DNA of 35,148 bases from contig PKTD01000078.1 in the NCBI GenBank assembly GCA_002869315.1, forward strand, positions 1-35,148, read 5' to 3'. Under the pieces are notes generated by a model. It ran no database searches. It was not told the origin of the DNA and saw only the letters and a program-made list of their open reading frames with translations. The position numbers and the translations under genes are program-made. The stretch is from Marinilabiliales bacterium (GTDB taxonomy: Bacteria > Bacteroidota > Bacteroidia > Bacteroidales > F082). Below, piece by piece: positions 15,470 to 23,757 of the stretch; within the stretch, counting starts at the first letter, position 1; each line of letters begins with the position of its first letter.

Positions 15470-15914
15470 AAAACCATTCTTAAACATGGATGAAAGAAAT
15501 AAGTTAATCGCTTATAAGGTTATTTCCATAATGTACTTCCTTACAATTATTGCTATGCAGGGAATAGCAATTTACCGACAATTTGCTCTCGGACAAGATT
15601 ATAAAGAGTTTGAGGATATAGCAATACTAATGACAGTAAACTCACTATTTTTAATTAGTGCACTACTTTATTTTGGAGCTATCCCCATACAAAAACTCAA
15701 AGTAAAGTCCATTTTGTTAATTTTTATAGCATTTGTAGCATTGGGAAGTTTATTTACATATTTCAAATACAAGGTTTTTTCCAATACCGAATTAACACTG
15801 GAACAACTATTTGATAAGTTAATAATTATAGTCACTATTATAGCAATAATTCTGGGCGTCTGGATAGTACTCTCACTTCTGGGCAAAAGAAGAATAGAAA
15901 AAGAATTAGAATAA
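15453..15914 (+). CDS. Multi-helix membrane protein paired with the XRE regulator
   Basis: The protein has 153 residues and four hydrophobic segments, roughly 18-40, 55-75, 82-103 and 120-145, with a basic N-terminus (MKKKSKK) and a basic C-terminus (GKRRIEKE). This fits an inner-membrane protein with both ends in the cytoplasm. It resembles the small integral membrane proteins that accompany HTH regulators in Firmicutes and Bacteroidota (DUF2178- or DUF6773-like), but I cannot settle the family. Its start codon overlaps the regulator gene by 17 bases, so translation is coupled. Function unknown. Confidence 0.85.
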   Translation: MKKKSKKPFLNMDERNKLIAYKVISIMYFLTIIAMQGIAIYRQFALGQDYKEFEDIAILMTVNSLFLISALLYFGAIPIQKLKVKSILLIFIAFVALGSLFTYFKYKVFSNTELTLEQLFDKLIIIVTIIAIILGVWIVLSLLGKRRIEKELE

Positions 15915-15925
15915 AAACATGTATA

Positions 15926-16117
15926 ATGGCACAAAAATTAAAGGATTACAAAAAGTTTATTTTTTTCTCAATTATATTGATTTCATTGGGAGTTACATTT
16001 ACAAATACTATTGATGATGTTCCATCACTTGGAGTTGTTTTTATTGCAATTGGAGGACTCTTTTTTATTATCGGAATGAGCAAAAAGAAGAAGGCAGATA
16101 ATAAAAGTTCTGATTAA
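15926..16117 (+). CDS. Small membrane protein, third gene of the XRE operon
   Basis: This 63-residue protein has two hydrophobic segments (about 11-27 and 36-51) and a lysine-rich end (KKKKADNK). It begins 11 bases after the previous stop on the same strand. No family is recognised. Its composition mirrors the previous gene, so it is probably a partner or accessory subunit in the same membrane. Confidence 0.7.
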   Translation: MAQKLKDYKKFIFFSIILISLGVTFTNTIDDVPSLGVVFIAIGGLFFIIGMSKKKKADNKSSD

Positions 16118-16190
16118 TTTCCATATTTGTTTTTCAGGCGAATAAATTTAATAATTTCATACATTTTATAATTCTAATCAAATCAATATT

Positions 16191-16712
16191 ATGAAATCGG
16201 CCATCTGTATACTCTTAACTGTTAGCATATTTATTTTTAACCCATTTAAAGGCTTAACACAAAATAATTTAAGCGATAAGCAACTAAAGGCAGTAGCCTA
16301 CGAAATAATAGAATCAGCGGATATTTGCTCGTTAATTACACTTGATAAAGAAGGACAGCCAAGAGCAAGAGCAATGGATGGATTCCTGCCTGATGAAAAC
16401 TTTGTTATATGGTTTGGAACAACCGTTAAAAGCCGAAAAGTTGAGCAAATAAAAAATGACCCTCGTATTACACTTTACTATCTCGACTCTGATAAATCAG
16501 GATATGTATCAATTTATGGTAAAGCCGAATTAGTGAATGACGACAAATTAAGGGAAAAGTACTGGAAAGATGAGTGGGAAGCATTTTATCCAGATAAAGA
16601 ATCTGACTATTTGCTAATAAAGGTTATTCCTAAATGGATGGAAATAATAAGTATACCTAATGGCATAAATGGTGATGCTGTAACCTGGACCCCTGCGAAA
16701 GTTATCTTCTAA
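16191..16712 (+). CDS. Pyridoxamine-phosphate-oxidase-like protein (general stress 26 type) with signal peptide
   Basis: The 173-residue protein begins with a signal segment (MKSAICILLTVSIFIFNPFKGLTQ) followed by a split-barrel flavin-binding fold: LITLDKEGQPRARAMDGF, FVIWFGTTVKSRKVEQIKNDPRITLYY, GYVSIYGKAEL and the late IIS...VTWTP. This pattern is that of the YdaG/general stress protein 26 group in the PNPOx superfamily, which binds FMN, FAD or F420. A signal peptide is unusual for this mostly cytoplasmic group; export would need the flavin to be acquired outside the cytoplasm, or the first 24 residues could be a membrane anchor. The neighbouring outer-membrane barrel gene follows after 27 bases, so both may be co-transcribed. 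Confidence 0.88.
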   Translation: MKSAICILLTVSIFIFNPFKGLTQNNLSDKQLKAVAYEIIESADICSLITLDKEGQPRARAMDGFLPDENFVIWFGTTVKSRKVEQIKNDPRITLYYLDSDKSGYVSIYGKAELVNDDKLREKYWKDEWEAFYPDKESDYLLIKVIPKWMEIISIPNGINGDAVTWTPAKVIF

Positions 16713-16739
16713 TATTTTCCCCATAGAAATAATCTACAT

Positions 16740-17474
16740 ATGAAAAAAATAATACTGATATTATATCTTATAAGTTTGGTTTATACCGGTTTCACACAGG
16801 AGAAAAACAAAGGTATTAGTTTATCATTAAAAACAGGTATTACCTTCGCAAATATGTATGGCCCTGATGTGGATAGTGAGACATTTTTAAATGGCTCTGG
16901 TCCTGAAAATTTTTATGCTAACCATCCTGCAAGTTCTATTTTCAAAGCAGGATTTAACATTGGTCTTCTGGCAGATTATAGAATTAATAAATATCTTTCT
17001 TTGGGTATTGGGGGATCTTACATCCAGAAAGGAGCAAAAATTAATGCCACTAAACACTGGATAAGTGATGCTCAAACATATGAAGATGTGGAAGGAAATA
17101 TTTATTGGAATCAAAACTTCTGGACAGTTGAATTTCCATTAACTGTTTATTTACCACTAAAAAAAGATGATATATACTTTCAGGGTGGACTATTCACAGG
17201 CTTCCTGATTAATTCAAAGGAAGAAGGTAATATTACGATGTCGCAAAAAGATTATAAATATGTAAATGACAGAAGAGCTAATAAAAACGAATCCGGTTTC
17301 TTTTTAGCTGCTGGATTTATTAACTCTTTTCCAAAAATCAAAGGAAAACTCTTTATAGAGATTAACTGGAGCAGAAGCATTAAAAAATCACCCGGTAGTG
17401 ATATGATACCAAATCCACAGTATTATCATAATCAAACCATTAGCCTTAACTTAGGTTATAGATATAATATTTAA
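16740..17474 (+). CDS. Outer-membrane beta-barrel protein (PorT-like)
   Basis: The protein has 244 residues. A signal peptide (residues 1-19, Q after the cleavage site) is followed by alternating amphipathic strands: SLSLKTGITFANMYG, IGLLADYRINKYLSLGIGGSYIQKG, WTVEFPLTVYLPL, IYFQGGLFTGFLI, GFFLAAGFIN, and the closing strand TISLNLGYRYNI that ends in an aromatic-hydrophobic pattern. This is the outer-membrane protein beta-barrel domain shared by PorT-type proteins in Bacteroidota. It could be a porin-like protein or a structural protein. It lies 27 bases downstream of the PNPOx-like gene and converges with the next lipoprotein gene. Confidence 0.85.
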   Translation: MKKIILILYLISLVYTGFTQEKNKGISLSLKTGITFANMYGPDVDSETFLNGSGPENFYANHPASSIFKAGFNIGLLADYRINKYLSLGIGGSYIQKGAKINATKHWISDAQTYEDVEGNIYWNQNFWTVEFPLTVYLPLKKDDIYFQGGLFTGFLINSKEEGNITMSQKDYKYVNDRRANKNESGFFLAAGFINSFPKIKGKLFIEINWSRSIKKSPGSDMIPNPQYYHNQTISLNLGYRYNI

Positions 17475-17501
17475 ACTGCTTCTTAAGCTTTTTATAATTA
17501 A

Positions 17502-17894
17502 TTAATTTTCAGCATACTTTTTCCATACCCATTCCAAAGCGTGGGCTCTTGGGCCGCAGGCCTCATTCTTTGCAATTAATGCCATCTTATTGGATTCAAC
17601 ACTCACAAAATACTCTCCAACACCTTCGCAATCTGCGTCTTCTATTATTTTTAAAATATCACCTTCAAGAACAAAAGATGCAGTGGAATTTGAGTGACCT
17701 TCAACACTTTCCAGTAAAATCCAATCGTATGTATTATCAGTATTAATATTCAACTGAACATTAAATAACTGTCCTTGAGCATCCGATTGCAGAGCTATCC
17801 ATGGACCATAAATATCAGGACTTTCATTCTCTTTTTTACATGAACTAAAAACAATAATTAAAATTGCTGTTAATAGGAAAATTTGCTTTTTCAT
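17502..17894 (-). CDS. Small lipoprotein, lipocalin-like
   Basis: The 130-residue product has a lipoprotein signal with SSCKKENE (Cys19). The mature part shows a lipocalin-like pattern beginning IYGPWIALQ, then NTDNTYDWILLES, ASFVLEGDILKI and a late EWVWKKY, as in the many small Bacteroidota lipoproteins that share a short beta-barrel. Two further cysteines (DADCEGVG and NEACGPRA) could form a disulfide. Function unknown. It is convergent with the barrel gene, and about 260 A+T-rich bases without a recognisable element precede it and the acyltransferase gene. Confidence 0.75.
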   Translation of the reverse strand: MKKQIFLLTAILIIVFSSCKKENESPDIYGPWIALQSDAQGQLFNVQLNINTDNTYDWILLESVEGHSNSTASFVLEGDILKIIEDADCEGVGEYFVSVESNKMALIAKNEACGPRAHALEWVWKKYAEN

Positions 17895-18154
17895 AATTAA
17901 TATTTTTTATTTTCTTTAAGCAAATAAAATTACTAATAATAGATTAATAAAAGCCTAATAACCAAAAAATTAATTAGATCATTAGATAAAAATGAAATAA
18001 TAAAGTATTTATAAAAACCAAATCCACTTTTTTTACGTCTTTTTTATAATTAAGTACTAATTTTTAATATTTTTATAGATATATTAATCCCTACAATGAA
18101 AAATAATAAAGTCATAAATATCTCAGTAATACAAGACTTATCATAACGAAAAAA

Positions 18155-19294
18155 ATGACAAACAAAAAAGAAAGGATATATTTTGAAAATCTAGATGTAA
18201 TAAGGTTTTTGGCTGCATTTATGATAATTATATATCATTCTTATAGTTCATGGGTAGGATGGTATGGAAAAATTAGAATTACTGCTGTTAGTCCTGATGG
18301 CAATTTTACAACATTTGGTAAGTTTTTAGATCAATTGGTCAGGAACCTTGGAATTGGGGTAGATATTTTCTTTCTGCTAAGTGGGTTTCTTATCACTTAC
18401 ATACTTCTAGAAGAAAAGAAAAGAACCCGAAAAATCAGGATAGATAAGTTTATTATAAGAAGAACATTAAGAATCTGGCCTTTATATTTTCTGTTGATAG
18501 CAATTGCTCCTTTATTAGTAGACTGGGTGGATAGCGAACCTCCCTCATATTTAATGAATGCACTTTTTCTGGGTAATTTTAACATTATCCAAACCGAAAA
18601 ATGGTTGTTCCCATTTTCCCATTTCTGGACAATCTGCGTTGAGGAACACTTTTATTTAATTTGGCCATTTATAATATTTCTTATCCCAAAAAAACATTTA
18701 CTTCCTACCTTCGTATTTTTTATTTTAACAAGTTTTGGCTTCCGCATATATTCAGCAATGACAATGGTTTACCCTTGGTTCACCATTTATCTCCACACAC
18801 TAAGTCGATTAGATGTTTTAGTAATAGGTTCTATTGCAGCCTACTTTTATTCTGAAAAACCTATTGTATTCAAAATCAGACCATTATTTAGAATACTACT
18901 GCTTTTATTATTAATTTTTTCACTCTCACTTGAACCTGTTGTACTTTGGCAAACAGCTTTCTCGGCAGCATTCAAAAAGTATTTCTACATTGGAATAATT
19001 TCTGTTCTTTTACTGGACTATAATTTCAACCCAAGTTTTAAACACTTTTTACCAAATAAAAGTTTTATTCATTATCTTGGAAAAGTTTCATACGGGATTT
19101 ATATGTATGGAAATATTATTGTTACAATTATCATGGATAAACTTATTAAGGAGTATGAAATAAGGGTGGGTTGGATATTCTTCTCTATTGTTATCAGCCT
19201 CAGTTTGATAATCCCCATAATCAGTTATGAACTTTTTGAAAAACCTATACTCAAAATCAGCAAGAAGTTTCAGGTTGTAAAAACCAGAAGATAA
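18155..19294 (+). CDS. Acyltransferase 3 family membrane protein
   Basis: The protein has 379 residues and about ten transmembrane segments. It opens with NLDVIRFLAAFMIIIYHSY, in which His28 is the conserved active-site histidine of acyltransferase 3 (OafA/NodX-type) enzymes. It continues with GVDIFFLLSGFLIT, the cytoplasmic RRTLRIWPLYF stretch, and HFWTICVEEHFYLIWP, all standard for the family. Such enzymes transfer acetyl or other acyl groups to sugars of lipopolysaccharide, exopolysaccharide or other surface glycans across the inner membrane. No glycan synthesis genes are nearby, so the target is unknown. It stands alone. Confidence 0.95.
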   Translation: MTNKKERIYFENLDVIRFLAAFMIIIYHSYSSWVGWYGKIRITAVSPDGNFTTFGKFLDQLVRNLGIGVDIFFLLSGFLITYILLEEKKRTRKIRIDKFIIRRTLRIWPLYFLLIAIAPLLVDWVDSEPPSYLMNALFLGNFNIIQTEKWLFPFSHFWTICVEEHFYLIWPFIIFLIPKKHLLPTFVFFILTSFGFRIYSAMTMVYPWFTIYLHTLSRLDVLVIGSIAAYFYSEKPIVFKIRPLFRILLLLLLIFSLSLEPVVLWQTAFSAAFKKYFYIGIISVLLLDYNFNPSFKHFLPNKSFIHYLGKVSYGIYMYGNIIVTIIMDKLIKEYEIRVGWIFFSIVISLSLIIPIISYELFEKPILKISKKFQVVKTRR

Positions 19295-19374
19295 TAGTAT
19301 AATTAAAACTGGATAAGCCTATAAGCTGTTCTGCAGAAAAAGAATTCAAAAAAAAACATCAATTCAATAATATT

Positions 19375-19382
19375 TACATTTG
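19375..19382 (+). promoter_or_regulatory. -7 box upstream of the methyltransferase gene
   Basis: TACATTTG matches TAnnTTTG and lies 23 bases before the start at 19406. No TTG is present at the expected -33 distance, so only half of the promoter is supported. Confidence 0.45.
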
Positions 19383-19405
19383 TACAAACATTTATTAAAT
19401 TTTTA

Positions 19406-20020
19406 ATGAAAGACTTTTGGAATAGCCGTTATGCAGATAAAGAATACGCTTACGGAACAGAACCTAATAATTATTTTAAACAAATAATCGATGGTCGTAA
19501 ATTAGGTGGCAGAATTTTACTTCCTGCAGAAGGAGAAGGGCGTAATGCGGTTTATGCAGCAAAAAAAGGTTTGGAGGTATTTGCTTTCGACATTAGTATT
19601 GAAGGTAAAATCAAAGCATTGAAACTTGCTAAAAATCAAAATATTAAGATAGCATATGAGATTGGAGACTTTTTGAAAATGCCATTAAAAGAAGACAGTT
19701 TCGATGCAGCAGCATTGATTTTTGCACATTTTCCACCTAATATTATTTCGGTTTATCATAAGAAAATTGCAGATTTGTTAAAACCGGGAGGAATAATTAT
19801 TCTGGAAGGATTCAGCAAAAGACACTTTGATTTACAACTTAAAAACCCCAGCGCCGGAGGGCCTAAAAATATTGATATGTTATTCAGCAAAACTCAAATT
19901 TCAAGTGATTTTAAAAATTTTAAAGTACTTGATTTTGAAGAAAAAGAAGTAGTACTTGAAGAAGGGATATTTCATAAAGGAAAAGCACAAGTAATAAGGT
20001 TTTGTGGAGTAAAAAAATAG
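19406..20020 (+). CDS. Class I SAM-dependent methyltransferase (TehB-like)
   Basis: The 204-residue soluble protein starts FWNSRYADKEYAYGTEPNNYF, a signature of the small TehB/thiopurine-type group. The SAM-binding motif follows as ILLPAEGEGRNAVYAAKKG, with motif II VFAFDIS, motif III around GDFLKMPL and motif IV LLKPGGIIILEGF. Enzymes of this group methylate small molecules such as tellurite or thiopurines; the sequence does not define the substrate. It is a single-gene unit between the acyltransferase gene and the corrinoid cluster, 175 bases before the corrinoid protein gene. A link to the corrinoid genes is possible but not supported by spacing. Confidence 0.9.
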   Translation: MKDFWNSRYADKEYAYGTEPNNYFKQIIDGRKLGGRILLPAEGEGRNAVYAAKKGLEVFAFDISIEGKIKALKLAKNQNIKIAYEIGDFLKMPLKEDSFDAAALIFAHFPPNIISVYHKKIADLLKPGGIIILEGFSKRHFDLQLKNPSAGGPKNIDMLFSKTQISSDFKNFKVLDFEEKEVVLEEGIFHKGKAQVIRFCGVKK

Positions 20021-20195
20021 TTTTAAAATATTAAAAAAAGTGTATATTTATGGCAAATATTTCACCGCTGCTATAATAAGAAGTTTGAAAATTATCACAG
20101 TTTACTACAAATAAAAAATTCATAATATTAAATTTATTTAAAATAATGATAAGCAACTGCTTTTCAGTTCATTAAAAAATTTGTAATCTATAAAT

Positions 20196-20831
20196 ATGGG
20201 ATCATCAAAAGATATTATATACGAATTTGAAAAGGCACTTTTAAGTCTTGACAAAATTGAAACCAAAAGGTTATTGAATAATGAAAACATAAATTTGACT
20301 CCTAACGAAATAGTTAGCCAGATAGTTGTTCCTGCTATGGAGAGAATTGGAGAATCATGGCAGGAAGGTAATCTGGCATTATCTCAAATATATATGAGCG
20401 GTAGAATTTGTGAAACTTTAATTGATGAGTTACTCGACTCAAGTTCAAACAAAAGAAAAAATCAACCCAATATGGGAATTGCAGTCCTCGATGATTTTCA
20501 CTTCCTGGGAAAGAGAATTATTCATTCACAAATACGCTCAGCAGGATTCGAAATTAAGGACTATGGGAGAAAAACAGTAGAAGGTTTAGTTAGTAGTATT
20601 ATTGAGGACAAAATAGAAATCATTTTTATTTCAACACTCATGTACCCTTCTGCATTAAGCATAAAGTTGGTAAAGGAAAAACTGAGTGATTTGGCACCTA
20701 ATGTAAAAATAATTGTTGGTGGAGCACCTTTCAATATGGATAAAAAATTATGGAAAGAGGTTGGTGCCGATGCAATGGGTTCTGATGGAGTTGAAGCCTT
20801 AAAATTTATTAACCAGATAATTAAAGAATAA
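20196..20831 (+). CDS. Corrinoid (B12-binding) protein, MtaC/MtbC-like
   Basis: The protein has 211 residues. Residues about 1-85 form the helical cap (VVPAMERIGESWQEGNLALSQIYMSGR), and residues 92-210 the B12-binding Rossmann domain with the lower-axial-ligand motif D-x-H-x-x-G (Asp100, His102, Gly105 in DDFHFLG). It continues with STLM and GGAPF (175-179), then the GSDG loop. Cobalamin should be bound base-off with His102 to cobalt. It is followed one base later by an MtaA-type methyltransferase and then by a sensor kinase. In methylotrophic pathways a protein like this shuttles a methyl group; here no substrate methyltransferase is adjacent, so the donor is unknown. Confidence 0.92.
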   Translation: MGSSKDIIYEFEKALLSLDKIETKRLLNNENINLTPNEIVSQIVVPAMERIGESWQEGNLALSQIYMSGRICETLIDELLDSSSNKRKNQPNMGIAVLDDFHFLGKRIIHSQIRSAGFEIKDYGRKTVEGLVSSIIEDKIEIIFISTLMYPSALSIKLVKEKLSDLAPNVKIIVGGAPFNMDKKLWKEVGADAMGSDGVEALKFINQIIKE

Positions 20832-20832
20832 T

Positions 20833-21870
20833 ATGAATACAATGACATCACTTCAAAGAGTTTTAACTGCTCTGGGACAGAAAGAACCCGATAGAGTTCC
20901 TTTATTTCTTCTGTTAACAATGCATGGTGCAAAGGAGTTGGGAATGAGTATAAAAGAGTATTTTTCGAAAGGTGAAAATGTTGCAAAAGGGCAATTGCTT
21001 TTACGCGAGAAATACGGTAACGACTGTTATTATGCTTTTTTCTATGCTCCAATTGAGGTTGAAGCATGGGGAGCGGATGTAATTTACAGAGAAGATGGGC
21101 CGCCTAATTCAGGAGAACCATTAATAAAAAATATTGATGATATATTGAAACTTAAACCTCCTGTTGTAAAAGGTAACCTTGCATTAGAAAAAAACCTCGA
21201 ATGCATCCGACTTTTAAAAGAAAATGGAGCAGATGAAGTTCCCATTATTGGAGTAGTTATGTCGCCTTTTTCATTACCCGTTATGCAAATGGGGTTTGAG
21301 AAGTATCTAATATTAATGCATGAACATCCTGAAACTTTTGAACATTTGATGAAGTTAAACGAAGAGTTCATTGTTTCGTGGGCTAACGCTCAGATAGAAG
21401 CGGGCGCCACTGCTATCACCTACTTTGACCCAGTTTCATCAACATCTATTATTCCTAGGGAACTTTTCCTTAAAACTGGTTTTCAAATAGCGAAAAGGAC
21501 TATATCAAAAATAAATGGACCAACAGCAATACATTTAGCCTCAGGACGTTGTTTACCTATAATAGATGATCTTGCTCAAACAGGCACTGCCATTGTTGGA
21601 ACAAGTGTCTTGGAAGATCTGGTTGAGGTAAAATCTCAGTGCAATGGCAGACTTACGGTATTGGGAAATTTAAATGGTATAGAAATGTGCCGATGGACTA
21701 AGAGAGAAGCAGAAAATGCAGTAAAGGATGCCATTGATAAAGCAGCAGCAGGTGGTGGTTTTATACTTTCTGACAATCACGGTGAAATACCTTATCAAGT
21801 TTCAGATGAAATTATCATGACTATTGCTGAAACAACTCGTAAATACGGAAAATATCCACTAAAAAGATAG
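20833..21870 (+). CDS. URO-D family methyltransferase, MtaA/MtbA-like, atypical metal site
   Basis: The 345-residue TIM-barrel protein belongs to the uroporphyrinogen decarboxylase superfamily, on the branch that moves methyl groups between corrinoid proteins and thiols. In MtaA-type enzymes zinc is held by H-x-C and a later Cys in a GCG motif. Here the first motif is IHLAS (His234, Ala236) and the later one is SDNHGEIP (His316 instead of Cys), so two of the three ligands are changed. It could bind a different metal, use a different acceptor, or act as a binding protein. It lies one base after the corrinoid gene and four before the kinase gene. True heme-synthesis HemE is excluded by this operon and by the absence of its N-terminal motifs. 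Confidence 0.85.
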   Translation: MNTMTSLQRVLTALGQKEPDRVPLFLLLTMHGAKELGMSIKEYFSKGENVAKGQLLLREKYGNDCYYAFFYAPIEVEAWGADVIYREDGPPNSGEPLIKNIDDILKLKPPVVKGNLALEKNLECIRLLKENGADEVPIIGVVMSPFSLPVMQMGFEKYLILMHEHPETFEHLMKLNEEFIVSWANAQIEAGATAITYFDPVSSTSIIPRELFLKTGFQIAKRTISKINGPTAIHLASGRCLPIIDDLAQTGTAIVGTSVLEDLVEVKSQCNGRLTVLGNLNGIEMCRWTKREAENAVKDAIDKAAAGGGFILSDNHGEIPYQVSDEIIMTIAETTRKYGKYPLKR

Positions 21871-21874
21871 TATA

Positions 21875-23269
21875 GTGCCCGAAAAATTACAACTATATGT
21901 TTGTGAACATTTTAAAATTGAAACCCTAAGTGTTCTTGAATTTATTGAAACTAATGATGTGGAACCCCTGTTTTTCCCAATAAGGTGTGGTCGGCCAATT
22001 CAAACCAACAAAAAATTCTCATCATTATCAATATTTGATAAAAACCTTACTGATAGCAAATCCATTTGTGCCTGCTCATGCCTGCTTGAAGAAGACAAAG
22101 AATTTCTTGATAATAACAATATTGAGAAATTATACCTGGATAATTGCTTTCAAATGTTTGCTCCTAAATCAATTATTAACAAATTGATAAATGAAGGTGC
22201 CTACATTATTACACCAGGTTGGTTAAGCAAATGGAGAGTATGGGTAAAACAATGGGGCAAAAAAGAACATATTAAAGATATGTTTTCTGAAACTATTAGC
22301 AAACTTGTTTTACTCGACACTGGAAATGATCCCAACTCATCTCTAAACTTGAAAGATTTTTCTGAGTACTTAAATATTCACTCAGAAACAATTGATGTAG
22401 GCTTAGACTTTTTTAAACTGTATTTGGAAAATGAAATTTTAAAATGGAGATTAAGCCTGAAGAATCAGAATAATCAAGACAATAAAACTAAAATACAGTC
22501 TGATTATGCAATGGCCTTAGACCTACTGGCCCATCTTCCACGAGCAGAAAAGGAAGAGGTACTGGCAAATAGAATAATGGAGGTTTTTGTTATGATGTTT
22601 GCTGCAAATAAAATTACCTACTTATCCATAGTCGACTCAAAACCACTAAACTCCTGGTCTATACCGGATGGGTTAAATACTACAAACTGTATTGATAAAA
22701 AATCAAACTTAGCTGACCCAATAAGCAGAACAAAATCCGATAAGGGATTTTGCATCAGGATTGGTAGCAAAGAAAATACACTGGCCATTATTGAATTAGA
22801 TGATATTACCTTCCCTGAAAATATTGTTGAATATCAAAATCTTGCATTGGATATGTCTGAAGTTATTGCATTGTCAATAGAAAACTCCAGATATTTCCAA
22901 AAACTGCTTGAAATGAATAAAACCCTTAAAAGTTTAAACCTAACGAAAGATAAATTATTCTCTATTATAGCTCACGATTTAAGGAGTCCGTTTGGGCATA
23001 TCCTAAATATTTCTGAATTATTAATCGACAAAACAGATGATCTTAGCAATGATAAACTAAAATTGTATTCGAATATAATCTACACCTCTGCTCAAAGAAC
23101 ACTTGTTTTACTTGACAATTTGCTAAATTGGGCTAAATCACAAACAGGGCAACTAAGTAATAATCCTAAGAGTCAATCTTTAAATCCTTTAATTGAAGAA
23201 ACTACAGAATTTTTAATTCCAAACGCACTATCAAAGGGTATAAGATTAAACTACATTGCAACTGAATAA
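21875..23269 (+). CDS. Soluble sensor histidine kinase with DUF1638-like domain, N-terminal part (interrupted)
   Basis: The gene starts at GTG 21875, four bases after the methyltransferase stop. Residues 1-125 are Cys-rich: Cys10, Cys38, Cys65, Cys67, Cys69 and Cys91. They include DNCFQMFAPKSI and GAYIITPGWL, which resembles the DUF1638 domain found beside corrinoid methyltransferases. Residues about 205-340 look like a GAF domain, and 355-430 a HisKA domain with His367 in AHDLRSPF. No membrane segment is present. An in-frame TAA (codon 465) ends the frame just before the ATPase domain, which continues in the same frame at 23294. Normal readthrough would give 580 residues. Operon position implies that this kinase senses the state of the corrinoid or methyl system. 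Confidence 0.8.
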   Translation: MPEKLQLYVCEHFKIETLSVLEFIETNDVEPLFFPIRCGRPIQTNKKFSSLSIFDKNLTDSKSICACSCLLEEDKEFLDNNNIEKLYLDNCFQMFAPKSIINKLINEGAYIITPGWLSKWRVWVKQWGKKEHIKDMFSETISKLVLLDTGNDPNSSLNLKDFSEYLNIHSETIDVGLDFFKLYLENEILKWRLSLKNQNNQDNKTKIQSDYAMALDLLAHLPRAEKEEVLANRIMEVFVMMFAANKITYLSIVDSKPLNSWSIPDGLNTTNCIDKKSNLADPISRTKSDKGFCIRIGSKENTLAIIELDDITFPENIVEYQNLALDMSEVIALSIENSRYFQKLLEMNKTLKSLNLTKDKLFSIIAHDLRSPFGHILNISELLIDKTDDLSNDKLKLYSNIIYTSAQRTLVLLDNLLNWAKSQTGQLSNNPKSQSLNPLIEETTEFLIPNALSKGIRLNYIATE

Positions 23270-23293
23270 CTCACTGTTTTTGCAGATCTAAAT

Positions 23294-23620
23294 ATGATAC
23301 AAACAGTATTACGAAACCTTATTTCAAATGCAATAAAATTTACAAACTCAAAGGGTGAAGTAATTATTTATGCACAAAAGCGAAATGGTATGGTATTGGT
23401 TACTGTTAAAGATAATGGAGTAGGTATGGATAAAGATAGAATTGATACATTATTTGATCTTGATTCGAATGAAACTACTTTGGGAACAAATGAGGAAAAA
23501 GGTTCAGGTTTAGGATTGCTACTTTGCAAAGAATTTGTTGAAAAAATTGGAGGCAAAATATGGGCTGAAAGCAAAATAGGTGAAGGAAGTATATTTAAAT
23601 TTACAATACCACAGAAGTAA
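23294..23620 (+). CDS. ATPase domain of the same histidine kinase, separated by an in-frame stop
   Basis: The frame is identical to that of the kinase above, and the codons between the TAA and this ATG (LTVFADLN) continue the fold. The segment contains the N-box LRNLISNAIKF (Asn485 of the joined protein), G1 DNGVGMD and G2 KGSGLGLLL, which bind ATP. If the stop is real, a separate 108-residue ATPase fragment could start at ATG 23294, but a lone HATPase domain would not phosphorylate His367 unless the two halves associate. A sequence error or a CAA-to-TAA change would restore one protein. Confidence 0.8.
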   Translation: MIQTVLRNLISNAIKFTNSKGEVIIYAQKRNGMVLVTVKDNGVGMDKDRIDTLFDLDSNETTLGTNEEKGSGLGLLLCKEFVEKIGGKIWAESKIGEGSIFKFTIPQK

Positions 23621-23746
23621 ATATTTTAATCCTGAGTTCACCATATATGCTCTAGATTGACATACATCAAATTAAGGCATTTATTCAGATAGCTGATATA
23701 CAATTTATATGTATCCTTAATTTTCTCAATTTTTATTACAATTACC

Positions 23747-23754
23747 TACATTTG
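23747..23754 (+). promoter_or_regulatory. -7 box immediately before the GH3 start
   Basis: TACATTTG ends four bases before ATG 23758. No TTG lies 19-21 bases upstream. If it is used, the GH3 mRNA would be leaderless or nearly so. Confidence 0.35.
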
Positions 23755-23757
23755 CAT

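Noticed and set aside
15266-16117. XRE gene and small membrane proteins as a toxin-antitoxin pair
   Set aside because: The partner has four membrane helices and a larger size than known membrane toxins, and the HTH-plus-membrane-protein arrangement is a common regulator pairing.
20021-20195. Cobalamin riboswitch before the corrinoid gene
   Set aside because: No B12-box-like GCCACTG sequence and no G+C-rich fold is present in the 175-base gap.
20833-21870. HemE, the heme-synthesis uroporphyrinogen decarboxylase
   Set aside because: The operon with a corrinoid protein and the divergent active-site segments place it with the methyltransferase branch.
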